A DNA stretch of 59,726 nt from Bacteroidales bacterium UBA2712. Lineage in GTDB: Bacteria > Bacteroidota > Bacteroidia > Bacteroidales > Paludibacteraceae. The stretch covers positions 1 through 59,726 of the forward strand of contig DEKW01000001.1 of assembly GCA_002354055.1 (NCBI GenBank), written 5' to 3'. A model generated the notes under the pieces. It saw only the letters and a list, made by a program, of their open reading frames with translations, did not search any database and was not told where the DNA came from. This document shows positions 14,974-23,080 of the stretch, piece by piece. Position 1 is the first letter of the stretch, and each line of letters opens with the position of its first letter. Position numbers and translations under genes: made by a program.

Positions 14974-16562
14974 AATAAACGTGGGTTTTGGAGTTCAGTA
15001 AGTCTGTTATCTTTTTTCTTGAGGGCAATCTCATAGGCCTTGCGGTAGTACTTGAAGAAATGCTTCCAATCGGCTTTCTTCGCCACCGCGGCAGCTTCTT
15101 TGCGTGCCCGGGCTTTGTCTTCTCCGCAAAGGCGGTCGAAGCGCAAGAGATCATCGGCTATGTGCTCTGCCACGGCATCGAAATTCGAGTCATTACGGTC
15201 GATGACGATGACGCCAAACTGGTCTTTCTGCTGTGCCGCCCAAGCCCCGAAGCCCGCGAGGGAGGTGGTTATCGTCGGCACGTGGAAGGCGCAGGACTCC
15301 AGCGGCGTGTAGCCCCAGGGCTCGTAATACGAGGGGAAGACGGTGACATCCATGCCGATGAGGAGGTCGTAATAGGTCTTGCCGAACAGAGGATCATGGC
15401 CATCGAGATAGTAAGGCACGAAGATGGCGCTCACTTTGCCTTTGCGCGAAGGCGCGCGATCGAGATAAGGGATCATGACAAACGCCACGACTTCTTTCTC
15501 CGGCTGGTCGCTATGGTAGATCTTCTGCGCGAGCTTATCCAGGGCTGCCGCAAAGACATCGATGCCTTTGTTTTTCCACTCCTGGCGACCGGAGATAGCG
15601 ACAAAAAGTGCATTATTAGGCACTACTCCACCCAGTTGCTCTCCCGCGACGCGGCGTAAGGCTTCGCGCGCCTCTTCACGGCGAGCGTCGAAGGCCTTGC
15701 CTTTGGGCACAAAAGTCGGTTCGAAACCGTTAGGAGTGACGATATCTACGGGTTTGTCGAGGAGCTGTGCGCACTCGCGCGCGGTGATGTCGCTGACGGT
15801 GGTGAAACAATCCGCAAAATGCGCAGCCTGTTTCTCCGCCGAGTGCTTGGAGACCATATTCAGCTCCGCCGCCATCTGATCGCCGTTGTAGCCCTCGAAA
15901 TAGTCGTAGAGGGGTTTGCCGTTTCCGGCGATAGAGCGACCGATACCCGTAGCGTGGGTGGTGAAGAGGGTCGCAATCTGCGGGCAGTGATCCTGGAGAT
16001 AGAAGATCGAGAAGGCTGTCTGCCACTCGTTGGCGTGGGCGCAGACCGCAGGCTGCGCCTGCTGACAGAGCACAGACCGCTTTGCTGACAGACCGCCCTT
16101 CGGGCTGACAGATTGATTTACACACAGCCAGTGATAGAGGTTCTCCATGACGATGCCGGCGGCGAAACCGAAGAGACAGGACTCGTCGTAATCGCCGTAG
16201 GCGGCATGGCTCTGGACTTGGAACTTTTCCCACGCCCAGGCGTATATCTCATTCTTGCGCGACCAGAGTCCATCGAACTTCAGCAAGATAGCGATGGGTT
16301 CGCCGGGTACTTTCCAACGGCCGACACGAAGAGAAGAAAGACCGCTTTGCTCAAAGTTAAAAGAAGAAAGCCATTTTTTCAGGAGAGATTTGTCTTCCTG
16401 AAAGAAGATATCACTGTGATCGCCGAAATCGGGACCGAAGAAAAACACTTTGTCGGGGTGCTCCGCCTGCATGGAAGCCGCGCGGGTACTAAGCACCGCA
16501 TAAATACCGCCTACGCGGTTGCATACTTCCCAAGAGGTTTCAAAAATATAATCAGGTTGCAT
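14970..16562 (-). CDS. Glycogen synthase, GT3 family
   Basis: This 530-residue glycosyltransferase is related to eukaryotic glycogen synthases (GT3) and uses UDP-glucose to extend alpha-1,4-glucan. The N-terminus reads FETSWEVCNRVGGIYAVLSTRA, with the GGIYAV glucosyl-donor loop. The C-terminal half has PSYYEPWGYTPLESCAFHVPTITTSLAGFG, containing the conserved Glu-x(7)-Glu-like E-P-W-G-Y-T-P-L-E motif. A family-A repeat insert at about residues 151-173 (SVSPKGGLSAKRSVLCQQ) interrupts the N-terminal domain before HANEWQTAF. A single related word also occurs near 16340. It overlaps its neighbours by 1 bp (PKD gene) and 4 bp (C69 gene), so translation is probably coupled. Confidence 0.93.
   Translation of the reverse strand: MQPDYIFETSWEVCNRVGGIYAVLSTRAASMQAEHPDKVFFFGPDFGDHSDIFFQEDKSLLKKWLSSFNFEQSGLSSLRVGRWKVPGEPIAILLKFDGLWSRKNEIYAWAWEKFQVQSHAAYGDYDESCLFGFAAGIVMENLYHWLCVNQSVSPKGGLSAKRSVLCQQAQPAVCAHANEWQTAFSIFYLQDHCPQIATLFTTHATGIGRSIAGNGKPLYDYFEGYNGDQMAAELNMVSKHSAEKQAAHFADCFTTVSDITARECAQLLDKPVDIVTPNGFEPTFVPKGKAFDARREEAREALRRVAGEQLGGVVPNNALFVAISGRQEWKNKGIDVFAAALDKLAQKIYHSDQPEKEVVAFVMIPYLDRAPSRKGKVSAIFVPYYLDGHDPLFGKTYYDLLIGMDVTVFPSYYEPWGYTPLESCAFHVPTITTSLAGFGAWAAQQKDQFGVIVIDRNDSNFDAVAEHIADDLLRFDRLCGEDKARARKEAAAVAKKADWKHFFKYYRKAYEIALKKKDNRLTELQNPRLL
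16041..16113. repeat. Family-A repeat tract inside glycogen synthase
   Basis: Consecutive cores are GCAGGC-TGC-GCCTGC (6-bp stem), GC-TTT-GC and GCCC-TTC-GGGC, each flanked by ACAGACC and TGACAG. The frame is preserved. Confidence 0.9.
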
Positions 16563-17572
16563 TATTTGGGGTCGCTATCCACAGCGATTTTTGTTATATT
16601 CGTTAATGAATTCAAGAGGACAGGTGTCGTGACAAACTTGTTGTTATCCGACCCGACAAAAGGCATGTACCACACGCCCTGCGCGTTCGCCCAATAGATA
16701 CGGCTGTCCAGCACGTCATCCAAGGTCATGGCGGCGCAAGGGGAAGCGTCTATCTGCACGGGATAGGCACCGTCGATATTCGCCACCCAAAGCCCGTTTG
16801 CGCGGTAGTAGATCTTGCGGTTGGCGATATGGAAGCCCTCCATCTGAGGGAAGACGGTTTTCAACTCGGAGAGGCGGAAGGTAAAGCCGTTGTAGGTCTG
16901 GACGGTGTCTTGCTCCTCATCCAAGAGCTGCTTTGCGTCCGGAGCAACTTTGCACTCCTCGCAGCGGATGCCGAAGATACGCTGGCGGTAATCGGCCTCC
17001 GGCGTACGGAAGAGGACGGAGTTGGTGGCATAATCGCGGATCCGGAACTCTTTCTCCACAACCGTAGTATCCTTGTTAAGGATGACTACCAGTTTGACTT
17101 TCTCCGCCTCGGCGGGGTGCGTAAAGAAGCACTTGACGGAGGGTTTATCCTTTGCCGCAAGGGTGTCTCCCAAGTACCAGGCATACGAGATGTCGTAATT
17201 GTAGGGGTTATAGACATTCGCCGTGAAGGTATAGTCGCGGAAGATATAAAAAGTCGTGTCAGACGCCACGAAAGTAGGGATGGTGTCGAGGACGACAATC
17301 CTCTTATACGCCGTCCAGCGGTTTTTCTTATCAACCTTGAGGGTGACGTCGTACTCTCCCGGCTGTTTGAAGGTGTGTGAAGGTGACTTGAGGGTCGAGG
17401 TAACGCCGTCACCGAAGGTCCACTCCCACTCCTCACCGGAGGAAGAGAGGTTGGAGAAGGTCACCGGCTGTCCCGCACGGGGTGTTTGCGGCGAATAGGA
17501 AAAAGAGACATCGTTCTTTTTACACGCTACCACCGTGCAACAAAGTGTCAATACTATCAATATTTTTTTCAT
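16562..17572 (-). CDS. PKD-domain lipoprotein
   Basis: The start is taken as the ATG at 17572 (MKKILIVLTLCCTVVACKK), which gives a clean lipoprotein signal peptide with lipobox VVAC. An upstream ATG at 17587 would add five residues. A PKD domain occupies about 20-100 (FSNLSSSGEEWEWTFGDG, then the SHTFKQPGEYDVTLKV signature). A second PKD-like or beta-sandwich segment follows, and a C-terminal region of unknown fold has beta-propeller-like strands. It overlaps the 3' end of miaA by about 53 bp. Expected to be exported and membrane-anchored. Its placement beside glycogen synthase is unexplained. Confidence 0.82.
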   Translation of the reverse strand: MKKILIVLTLCCTVVACKKNDVSFSYSPQTPRAGQPVTFSNLSSSGEEWEWTFGDGVTSTLKSPSHTFKQPGEYDVTLKVDKKNRWTAYKRIVVLDTIPTFVASDTTFYIFRDYTFTANVYNPYNYDISYAWYLGDTLAAKDKPSVKCFFTHPAEAEKVKLVVILNKDTTVVEKEFRIRDYATNSVLFRTPEADYRQRIFGIRCEECKVAPDAKQLLDEEQDTVQTYNGFTFRLSELKTVFPQMEGFHIANRKIYYRANGLWVANIDGAYPVQIDASPCAAMTLDDVLDSRIYWANAQGVWYMPFVGSDNNKFVTTPVLLNSLTNITKIAVDSDPK

Positions 17573-18458
17573 AATCGTTATTTGCATCTATCCAATGGAT
17601 ATCTTTATCTCTCCTGAACCAGGTCATTTGGCGTTTGGCGTAGTGCCGGGTGTTTTGGCGAATAAGCTCTACGGCGCGCTGCAAGTCATATTCGCCATCG
17701 AGGTATCCGAACAATTCTTTATAACCGACCGTCTGCAGGCTATTGAGATGGCGGAGCGGATAAACGGCCTTGGCCTCCTCGAGGAGTCCGTCGTCCATCA
17801 TCTGCGAGACGCGGGTGTTGATGCGCTCGTACAACTGCTCGCGAGGGCGAGAGAGCGCGATCTTGAGGATGCGGAACGGCCTGTCCTTTCGGGTGTTGGT
17901 GCGCAAGGAACTATAGGGTTTGCCCGTCGCAAGCGATAACTCCACACAGTGTGCCAGACGCGCAGGGTTGGACTGATCGACTATCTCCCAATATGCCGGA
18001 TCAAGGCGCTGTACCTCTTGCTGGAGCCACGAAAGTCCGCGGGTCTTGTAGTTTTCAGTTACCTCAGCACGAATCGCCAGAGGGACTTCCGGCAGGTCGT
18101 CCAAGCCGTTGCAGACGGCGTCAGCGTACAACATCGAACCACCCGTCATGACCACCACATCGTGGGTGAGGAAGAGTTGGTCAAGGAGTTCGAGGGCATC
18201 TCGTTCGTACTGGCCGGCGTTATAGTCGTCCTGCAGGTCGCGCGTAGCAATAAAATAATGTTTCACGCGCGCGAGTTCCTCCGCCGTGGGGGCTGCCGTT
18301 CCGATGGGGATGGAGCGGAAGATTTGGCGGCTGTCGCAGTTGAGGATGGGCGAGCGGTAATGCTCCGCCACCCGCAGCGACAACTCCGTCTTGCCGACAC
18401 CCGTAGGGCCCAGAAGCAAAACCAAGGTTTTGCGATTTACCATTTGGTCATTTACCAT
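17520..18458 (-). CDS. miaA: tRNA dimethylallyltransferase
   Basis: MiaA transfers a dimethylallyl group to A37 of tRNAs reading UNN codons. The P-loop GPTGVGKT is at 17-24. NCDSRQIFR, PIGTAAPT and the substrate-binding TGGSMLYADAVCNG and RDKDIHW regions follow the family pattern. Length is 312. The first eight residues (MVNDQMVN) are encoded by a family-B 15-bp repeat pair. The alternative start 15 bp downstream (MVNRKTLV, 18443) gives a more normal N-terminus. The 3' end overlaps the PKD lipoprotein gene. Confidence 0.95.
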   Translation of the reverse strand: MVNDQMVNRKTLVLLLGPTGVGKTELSLRVAEHYRSPILNCDSRQIFRSIPIGTAAPTAEELARVKHYFIATRDLQDDYNAGQYERDALELLDQLFLTHDVVVMTGGSMLYADAVCNGLDDLPEVPLAIRAEVTENYKTRGLSWLQQEVQRLDPAYWEIVDQSNPARLAHCVELSLATGKPYSSLRTNTRKDRPFRILKIALSRPREQLYERINTRVSQMMDDGLLEEAKAVYPLRHLNSLQTVGYKELFGYLDGEYDLQRAVELIRQNTRHYAKRQMTWFRRDKDIHWIDANNDYEKNIDSIDTLLHGGSV

Positions 18459-18461
18459 TCG
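18432..18461. repeat. Family-B 15-bp repeat (two units) at the miaA start
   Basis: Coding strand: CGAATGGTAAATGAC then CAAATGGTAAATCGC. The tract is nearly identical to the one at the pepD start and again carries the candidate start codons. Confidence 0.85.
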
Positions 18462-18466
18462 GTCAT

Positions 18467-19018
18467 TTAGAACATGGTGCCGTCATCGAAACTGAGGTCC
18501 TGGAAGCCTTCCATGTCGATGTCGCCCAAGTCGTACTCGTCCTTGAACTCGTCGTCAAACATGAAATCATCGTTGCCCTTTCCGGCGTTGATGCCTGCTA
18601 AGGGATCTTCGGATTTCAGTTGTTTCGGTGCTTTGCCCTTGCTCTCCACGCACTCTACTCCGGTCATGGAACCGGGTTTGATCTCCTTGAGCGAACCGAA
18701 GAAATAGCGCTCGAACATCGGGTCGAAGACATAGATCAGACGCTGGCCCTGCTCCTCAATGAGATCATTGAGGTGGGTCTCATTCATGACCATGTTGTCG
18801 TACTCGAAGTTGGAGTCCATCTCCACGAGTGTGATCTCCTGACCTTTCTCCCACTCATCGTTGCAGAGGAAGAAAGAAGTCATCTGGTCATCGGGATAGC
18901 CCACACTCTTCAAAATAGCCTCGTGCAGCTCGAGAAAAGTAGCATCGGCCGAGGCCTCAAAGACGCGACGGAAATTAGGGTCGCCCTCTTCACACGAGAA
19001 AGTAAATTTATATATCAT
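18467..19018 (-). CDS. pRiA4b ORF-3-like (IS1096 TnpR-like passenger) family protein
   Basis: The 183-residue cytosolic protein has the typical N-terminus of this family (MIYKFTFSCEEGDPNFRRVFE..., LHEAILKSVGYPDDQMTSFFLCNDEWEKG). A very acidic C-terminal tail follows (DDFMFDDEFKDEYDLGDIDMEG). Despite the name, nothing around it is a mobile element. In Bacteroidales this family is a stable chromosomal gene, here first in the miaA operon. Molecular function is not known. Confidence 0.8.
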   Translation of the reverse strand: MIYKFTFSCEEGDPNFRRVFEASADATFLELHEAILKSVGYPDDQMTSFFLCNDEWEKGQEITLVEMDSNFEYDNMVMNETHLNDLIEEQGQRLIYVFDPMFERYFFGSLKEIKPGSMTGVECVESKGKAPKQLKSEDPLAGINAGKGNDDFMFDDEFKDEYDLGDIDMEGFQDLSFDDGTMF

Positions 19019-19066
19019 ATTCCTAAAAAATAAAGTTCAAAAATGCAGTTTTCAAAAAAATGCGCA

Positions 19067-19097
19067 CAAATTTACTGCTTTTTTTTGATATATCAAA
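19067..19097 (-). promoter_or_regulatory. Promoter of the miaA-glycogen synthase operon
   Basis: On the minus strand TTTG (19094-19097), 19 bp and TAAATTTG (19067-19074). Its -33 box is one half of the palindrome TTTGATATATCAAA shared with the divergent TonB-receptor promoter. Confidence 0.85.
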
Positions 19098-19114
19098 ATT
19101 TTTTTGTACTTTTG
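19084..19114 (+). promoter_or_regulatory. Promoter of the TPP-regulated TonB receptor
   Basis: TTTG at 19084-19087, 19 bp and TACTTTTG at 19107-19114. This places the transcription start just upstream of the riboswitch and excludes any start codon before about 19120. Confidence 0.88.
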
Positions 19115-19149
19115 CACGATTTTTTAACAAACGAACATTAACATTCTGT

Positions 19150-19260
19150 CATCTTCATTCGGGGTGCCACTCTCCCCACAGATTAAAAATCTGCGGGGCC
19201 CTATATTTGGCTGAGATAAAACCCGTTGAACTTGGGCAGGTAATGCTGCTAAAGAAAATG
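19150..19260 (+). promoter_or_regulatory. TPP (THI-box) riboswitch
   Basis: Conserved blocks occur in order: GGGGTGCC at 19161-19168, then a strong P3 hairpin (CCCCACAGATT with AATCTGCGGGG). Next come GGCTGAGATAAAACCCGTTGAAC at 19209-19231, split by the usual bulges, and the GGTAATGC pyrophosphate-sensor block at 19239-19246. The P1 helix can be closed by CATCTTC (19150-19156) with GAAAATG (19254-19260). This would bury the proposed start codon of the receptor gene and suggests translational control. Confidence 0.93.
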
Positions 19261-21441
19261 AGAAAAAACATTCTTTCAATCAACCATGCATGGTTGATGG
19301 TTTTTGGTGCATTCGCGCCGGTTATGTCTGCGTTCGGGCAGACGAGTGAGGACACTTTGTCCGTCAACGATTTTCAGATCCAGGAGGTAGTCGTAAGTGC
19401 GCCTGTAAGGCAGGCCATCGTCAGCCGGGAAGAGGTCAAGTATCAGGAGCTGAACCACGATAACACGGGTCAGAACCTGCCGATTTTACTGAGCAAGACC
19501 CCCTCGTTAGTGACGACCAGCGATGACGGTTTGGGTGTGGGTTACACCTATTTTCGCGTGCGCGGAAGTGATCACACGCGCGTGAACATGACCATCAACG
19601 AGGTGCCTCTCAATGATGCGGAGAGCCAGAGCGTGTTCTGGGTGAACATGACGGATATCAGTTCGTCGATCACGAAACTGGATGTGCAGCGCGGCGTGGG
19701 TACCAGCGCTAACGGCGGTAGCAGTTTCGGCGCAAGCATCAATATCAACACTATCGACAACACGATTCCTGCGGATTATGAGCACCTACCGGTACACGCG
19801 GAGTTGGGCTTTAACGGAGGTATGTACAACACCTTCCGCGAGATGGCGAAGATCGATGGATGGTGGGGAGACAAGAACAGTAAGAAAGGCGCATGGCATA
19901 TCGGCGGCCGGTTCAGTAAGGTAAACTCCGACGGCTATATAGACCGCGCGAGCTCCGACCTGTTCAGTTACCAAGCGCAGTTAGGGTGGCAAAACAGCAA
20001 GACGGCGGTTAACCTGCTCTCTTTCGGAGGCAAAGAGAAGACGTATCTGGCATGGAATGGTCTGACGAGAGAGGATATTGAGATCGACCGTCGTCAGAAC
20101 ACTGCGGGTGCCTTTCTTGACGCCAACGGCAACACCCAGTACTATAACAATGAGACCGACAACTACCAGCAACACCATGTACACCTGAACGTGACCCACC
20201 GGTTCAATTCCCATTGGAGTCTGAACGCGACCGGGCATTATACCTTCGGTACCGGATACTGGGAGACGTTTGATTCCTGGTACCTGATGGGCATTGTACA
20301 AAAGGGGTTGAGAAATCATTTCTACGGAGGAATCATCAGCACGAAATATATCCACGAGAAAGTAGATGTACAAGCCGGTTTGGCGCTGAATAACTACAAC
20401 GGCCTCTCGTATGGCAATATAGACCAGAATTACGGGACGAACTTCACGGAGTACTACTCCGGTTACGGCGACAAGTTAGACGGCAATATCTACGCCAAAG
20501 CTAACTGGAGAGTGCTACATCGGGGCAAAGAGAAGTTGAGTCTGTACGGCGATTTGCAATACCGATTGGTGGACCATCATATTTACGGGGATAACGACAA
20601 CAGTACTGTCCCGGGAAGCAGGGTGAAGATCGAAGAGCACCACACCTGGCATTTCTTCAACCCCAAAGCCGGTCTGACGTACGACAACGGAGGTCACCGT
20701 CTGTCCGCCACTTTCGCCTTAGCCAACCGCGAGCCGGCGAGATCGAATTTCATCAACCGTCAGGATGACGAGCCTCAGCCTAAGCCGGAGAGACTATTCG
20801 ACTACGAGTTAGGATATAACTATACGTCCGCCGGCGTTACCAAGAGCGGCTACGCGATGCCGTGGCATATCGGGCTCAACCTGTATTTCATGGATTATAA
20901 AGACCAGTTAGTGCTGACCGGCGAGATCAACAGTATTGCGATTTTCCTGACCAAGAATGTCGATAAATCATACCGGACCGGCGCTGAGTTGCAGTTTGGC
21001 GTAGATTGGACCAAATGGTTCAGCTGGAGCGGAACGCTGACGTGGAGCCGTAATAAATGGTTAGACGGTAACACGTGGCGCACGATCTCCTTCTCGCCGG
21101 ATTGGATTGCGGGGAATATCTTCTCCTTCCATGTCGCAGGGTTTGAAGCGGAGATACAGACATCGGTCATCAGCAAACAGTTCCTCGCCAATAACGAAGA
21201 TCCGAACGCCATGCTGAAGGCTTATACGGTAACCAATCTGAACCTGCAATATCTCTTGCCGTTGCAGCAATACAAACGATGCCCGGATATCACGCTCAAA
21301 TGCCAGCTCAACAACCTCTTCAACGCCATGTACGAGAGTAACGGTTATGTTTATCATGACGCCTGGTCCGGCAGCGACATCGCATATTTCATGCCGCAAG
21401 CGGGCATCAATGTACATGCCGGATTTGTCGTAAAATGGTAA
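19258..21441 (+). CDS. TonB-dependent outer-membrane receptor, probably for thiamine compounds
   Basis: The 727-residue receptor starts at the ATG at 19258 (MRKNILSINHAWLMV), right after the riboswitch. An in-frame ATG at 19243 lies inside the conserved TAATG block and is less likely. The signal peptide ends near VMSAFGQ. A TonB-box-like region follows (DTLSVNDFQIQEVVVSA), then a plug domain (about 45-160: LPILLSKTPSLVTTSDDGLGVGYTYFRVRGSD..., with a RGVGTSANGGSSFGASINI stretch) and a 22-stranded barrel ending in aromatic-rich HAGFVVKW. Upstream TPP control implies uptake of thiamine, its phosphates or a precursor. In other Bacteroidota such receptors are often followed by pnuT and a thiamine pyrophosphokinase, both absent here. 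Confidence 0.92.
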   Translation: MRKNILSINHAWLMVFGAFAPVMSAFGQTSEDTLSVNDFQIQEVVVSAPVRQAIVSREEVKYQELNHDNTGQNLPILLSKTPSLVTTSDDGLGVGYTYFRVRGSDHTRVNMTINEVPLNDAESQSVFWVNMTDISSSITKLDVQRGVGTSANGGSSFGASININTIDNTIPADYEHLPVHAELGFNGGMYNTFREMAKIDGWWGDKNSKKGAWHIGGRFSKVNSDGYIDRASSDLFSYQAQLGWQNSKTAVNLLSFGGKEKTYLAWNGLTREDIEIDRRQNTAGAFLDANGNTQYYNNETDNYQQHHVHLNVTHRFNSHWSLNATGHYTFGTGYWETFDSWYLMGIVQKGLRNHFYGGIISTKYIHEKVDVQAGLALNNYNGLSYGNIDQNYGTNFTEYYSGYGDKLDGNIYAKANWRVLHRGKEKLSLYGDLQYRLVDHHIYGDNDNSTVPGSRVKIEEHHTWHFFNPKAGLTYDNGGHRLSATFALANREPARSNFINRQDDEPQPKPERLFDYELGYNYTSAGVTKSGYAMPWHIGLNLYFMDYKDQLVLTGEINSIAIFLTKNVDKSYRTGAELQFGVDWTKWFSWSGTLTWSRNKWLDGNTWRTISFSPDWIAGNIFSFHVAGFEAEIQTSVISKQFLANNEDPNAMLKAYTVTNLNLQYLLPLQQYKRCPDITLKCQLNNLFNAMYESNGYVYHDAWSGSDIAYFMPQAGINVHAGFVVKW

Positions 21442-21487
21442 GAGAGCGGTAAAAAAAGTTTTTGTGAAGATAAAAAATGGCACTATT

Positions 21488-21519
21488 CTTGCATATGTGA
21501 AAAAAAAATACTAATTTTG
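21488..21519 (+). promoter_or_regulatory. Promoter of porX, giving a leaderless or near-leaderless mRNA
   Basis: CTTG (21488-21491, one mismatch to TTTG), 20 bp and TAATTTTG at 21512-21519. Only four bases separate this box from the ATG at 21524. Confidence 0.78.
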
Positions 21520-21523
21520 CAGC

Positions 21524-23080
21524 ATGAATAGGATTTTATGGGTTGACGACGAGATCGATTTGTTGCAGCCGTACATTATTTATCTGAAAGAAAAGAACTA
21601 TGAGGTTGTCACCGCCAGCAATGGGGAAGATGCGCTGAATGGTCTAGGATTGGAAGCACCGGATATCGTGTTTCTTGACGAAAACATGCCCGGCATGAGC
21701 GGATTGGAGACCTTGCAGGAGATCAAGCGTCTTCGTCCGGAAGTGCCGGTAGTGATGATCACGAAGAGTGAGGAAGAGCACATTATGGAACAGGCCATCG
21801 GCGAGAAAATCGCGGATTACCTGATCAAGCCTGTCAATCCGAGTCAGATCTTGCTTTGCCTGAAGAAACATATTCACCAGCAAGCGATTGTGACCGAACA
21901 AGTGCAGCAAAACTACCGCCAGGAGTGGAGCGACATCTCGTATATGATCGATACCGCCTCCACCATTGAGGAATGGCAGGCGATCGAACGTAGTCTGAGC
22001 AAATGGGATCTGGAGTTAGCGGACGTAGAGGAGCAGGCGGGTCATTCGGGCATGCGCAGCCTCATTGCCGACCAACGGACACAGGCGAATGCAGCCTTCA
22101 GCAAATGGATCGCCAAGAACTACGAGAGTTGGTTTGAGGGAAATGCGCAACAGCCGGTTCTGTCCTGCGACGTGATGAAACACAGCGTTTTTCCTCTTTT
22201 GGACAAAGGGGAGAAAGTGCTGCTTTGCGTGATCGACAATTTCCGGTACGACCAATGGAAAAGTATTCAGCCGCTCATTAGCGAGTTTTTCACCATCCGC
22301 ACGGAGGAGCAATACACCTCTATTTTACCGACGGCTACCCAGTATGCCCGAAACGCTATTTTCTCCGGCCTGATGCCGCTTCAGATACAGGAGATGTTTC
22401 CTGACTACTGGGTGGAAGAAGGGGATGAAGAGAGCAAAAATCAATATGAGAAAGAGTTGGTACAAACCCTGTTAGACCGCTATCGGAGACGGGAGAGCTT
22501 CAACTATTGGAAGGTGAATGAGAGTGATTTTTGCGAGCGGGTTATTCATCAACTGAAAGGTGCGCAAGCGCCGCTGAATATCGTTGTGCTGAATTTCATC
22601 GATATGCTCTCCCACTCCCGGACGGAAAGCAAGATGATGCGGGAGTTGGCGAATGACGAGGCGGCATACCGCAGTCTGACCGTCAGTTGGTTCAAGCACT
22701 CTCCCACCTATGAACTCCTTCGCCGTGCCTCGGAATTAGGCTTTACCGTTGTGCTGACAACCGATCACGGAACGACACGAGTGAAGAACGCCGTACAAAT
22801 CATTGCGGACAAGAACACGAATACCAATATCCGTTATAAAGTGGGTAAAGCGCTGAACTGCAGCTCCAAAAACGTCTTCACCATCGAGCATCCGAAGAAA
22901 GTGGGTCTGCCTTGTCCGAACGTGAGCAGCAGTTATGCATTCTGCACCGGAAGCGACTTTTTTGCATATCCGAATCAGTTCAACTACTACGCGCAATACT
23001 ACCGCAACACCTTCCAACACGGCGGCATTTCGCTGGAAGAAATGATTATCCCGCTGGTAACTCTGAGCCCGAAGAAATGA
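21524..23080 (+). CDS. porX: PorX: response regulator with PglZ domain, type IX secretion regulator
   Basis: The receiver domain (1-120) has the acidic pair Asp8-Asp9, the phospho-acceptor Asp52 (FLDENMPG), and the conserved Thr/Lys region MITKS ... YLIKPV. A linker helical domain is followed by a PglZ/alkaline-phosphatase-superfamily domain (about 205-515) with metal-binding motifs CVIDNFRYDQW, NFIDMLSHSR and TTDHGT. The length of 518 and the architecture match PorX, the regulator that works with histidine kinase PorY to control type IX secretion genes in Bacteroidota. PorY is not in the window. The stop overlaps the start of the next gene (ATGA). Confidence 0.95.
   Translation: MNRILWVDDEIDLLQPYIIYLKEKNYEVVTASNGEDALNGLGLEAPDIVFLDENMPGMSGLETLQEIKRLRPEVPVVMITKSEEEHIMEQAIGEKIADYLIKPVNPSQILLCLKKHIHQQAIVTEQVQQNYRQEWSDISYMIDTASTIEEWQAIERSLSKWDLELADVEEQAGHSGMRSLIADQRTQANAAFSKWIAKNYESWFEGNAQQPVLSCDVMKHSVFPLLDKGEKVLLCVIDNFRYDQWKSIQPLISEFFTIRTEEQYTSILPTATQYARNAIFSGLMPLQIQEMFPDYWVEEGDEESKNQYEKELVQTLLDRYRRRESFNYWKVNESDFCERVIHQLKGAQAPLNIVVLNFIDMLSHSRTESKMMRELANDEAAYRSLTVSWFKHSPTYELLRRASELGFTVVLTTDHGTTRVKNAVQIIADKNTNTNIRYKVGKALNCSSKNVFTIEHPKKVGLPCPNVSSSYAFCTGSDFFAYPNQFNYYAQYYRNTFQHGGISLEEMIIPLVTLSPKK

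Noticed and set aside
18467..19018. Mobile element suggested by the IS1096/pRiA4b name
   Set aside because: The family is a common chromosomal gene in Bacteroidales. No inverted repeats, transposase or target duplication were seen.
19060..19257. Coding extension of the TonB receptor upstream of 19258
   Set aside because: This stretch is the promoter and TPP riboswitch. The apparent open frame is incidental.
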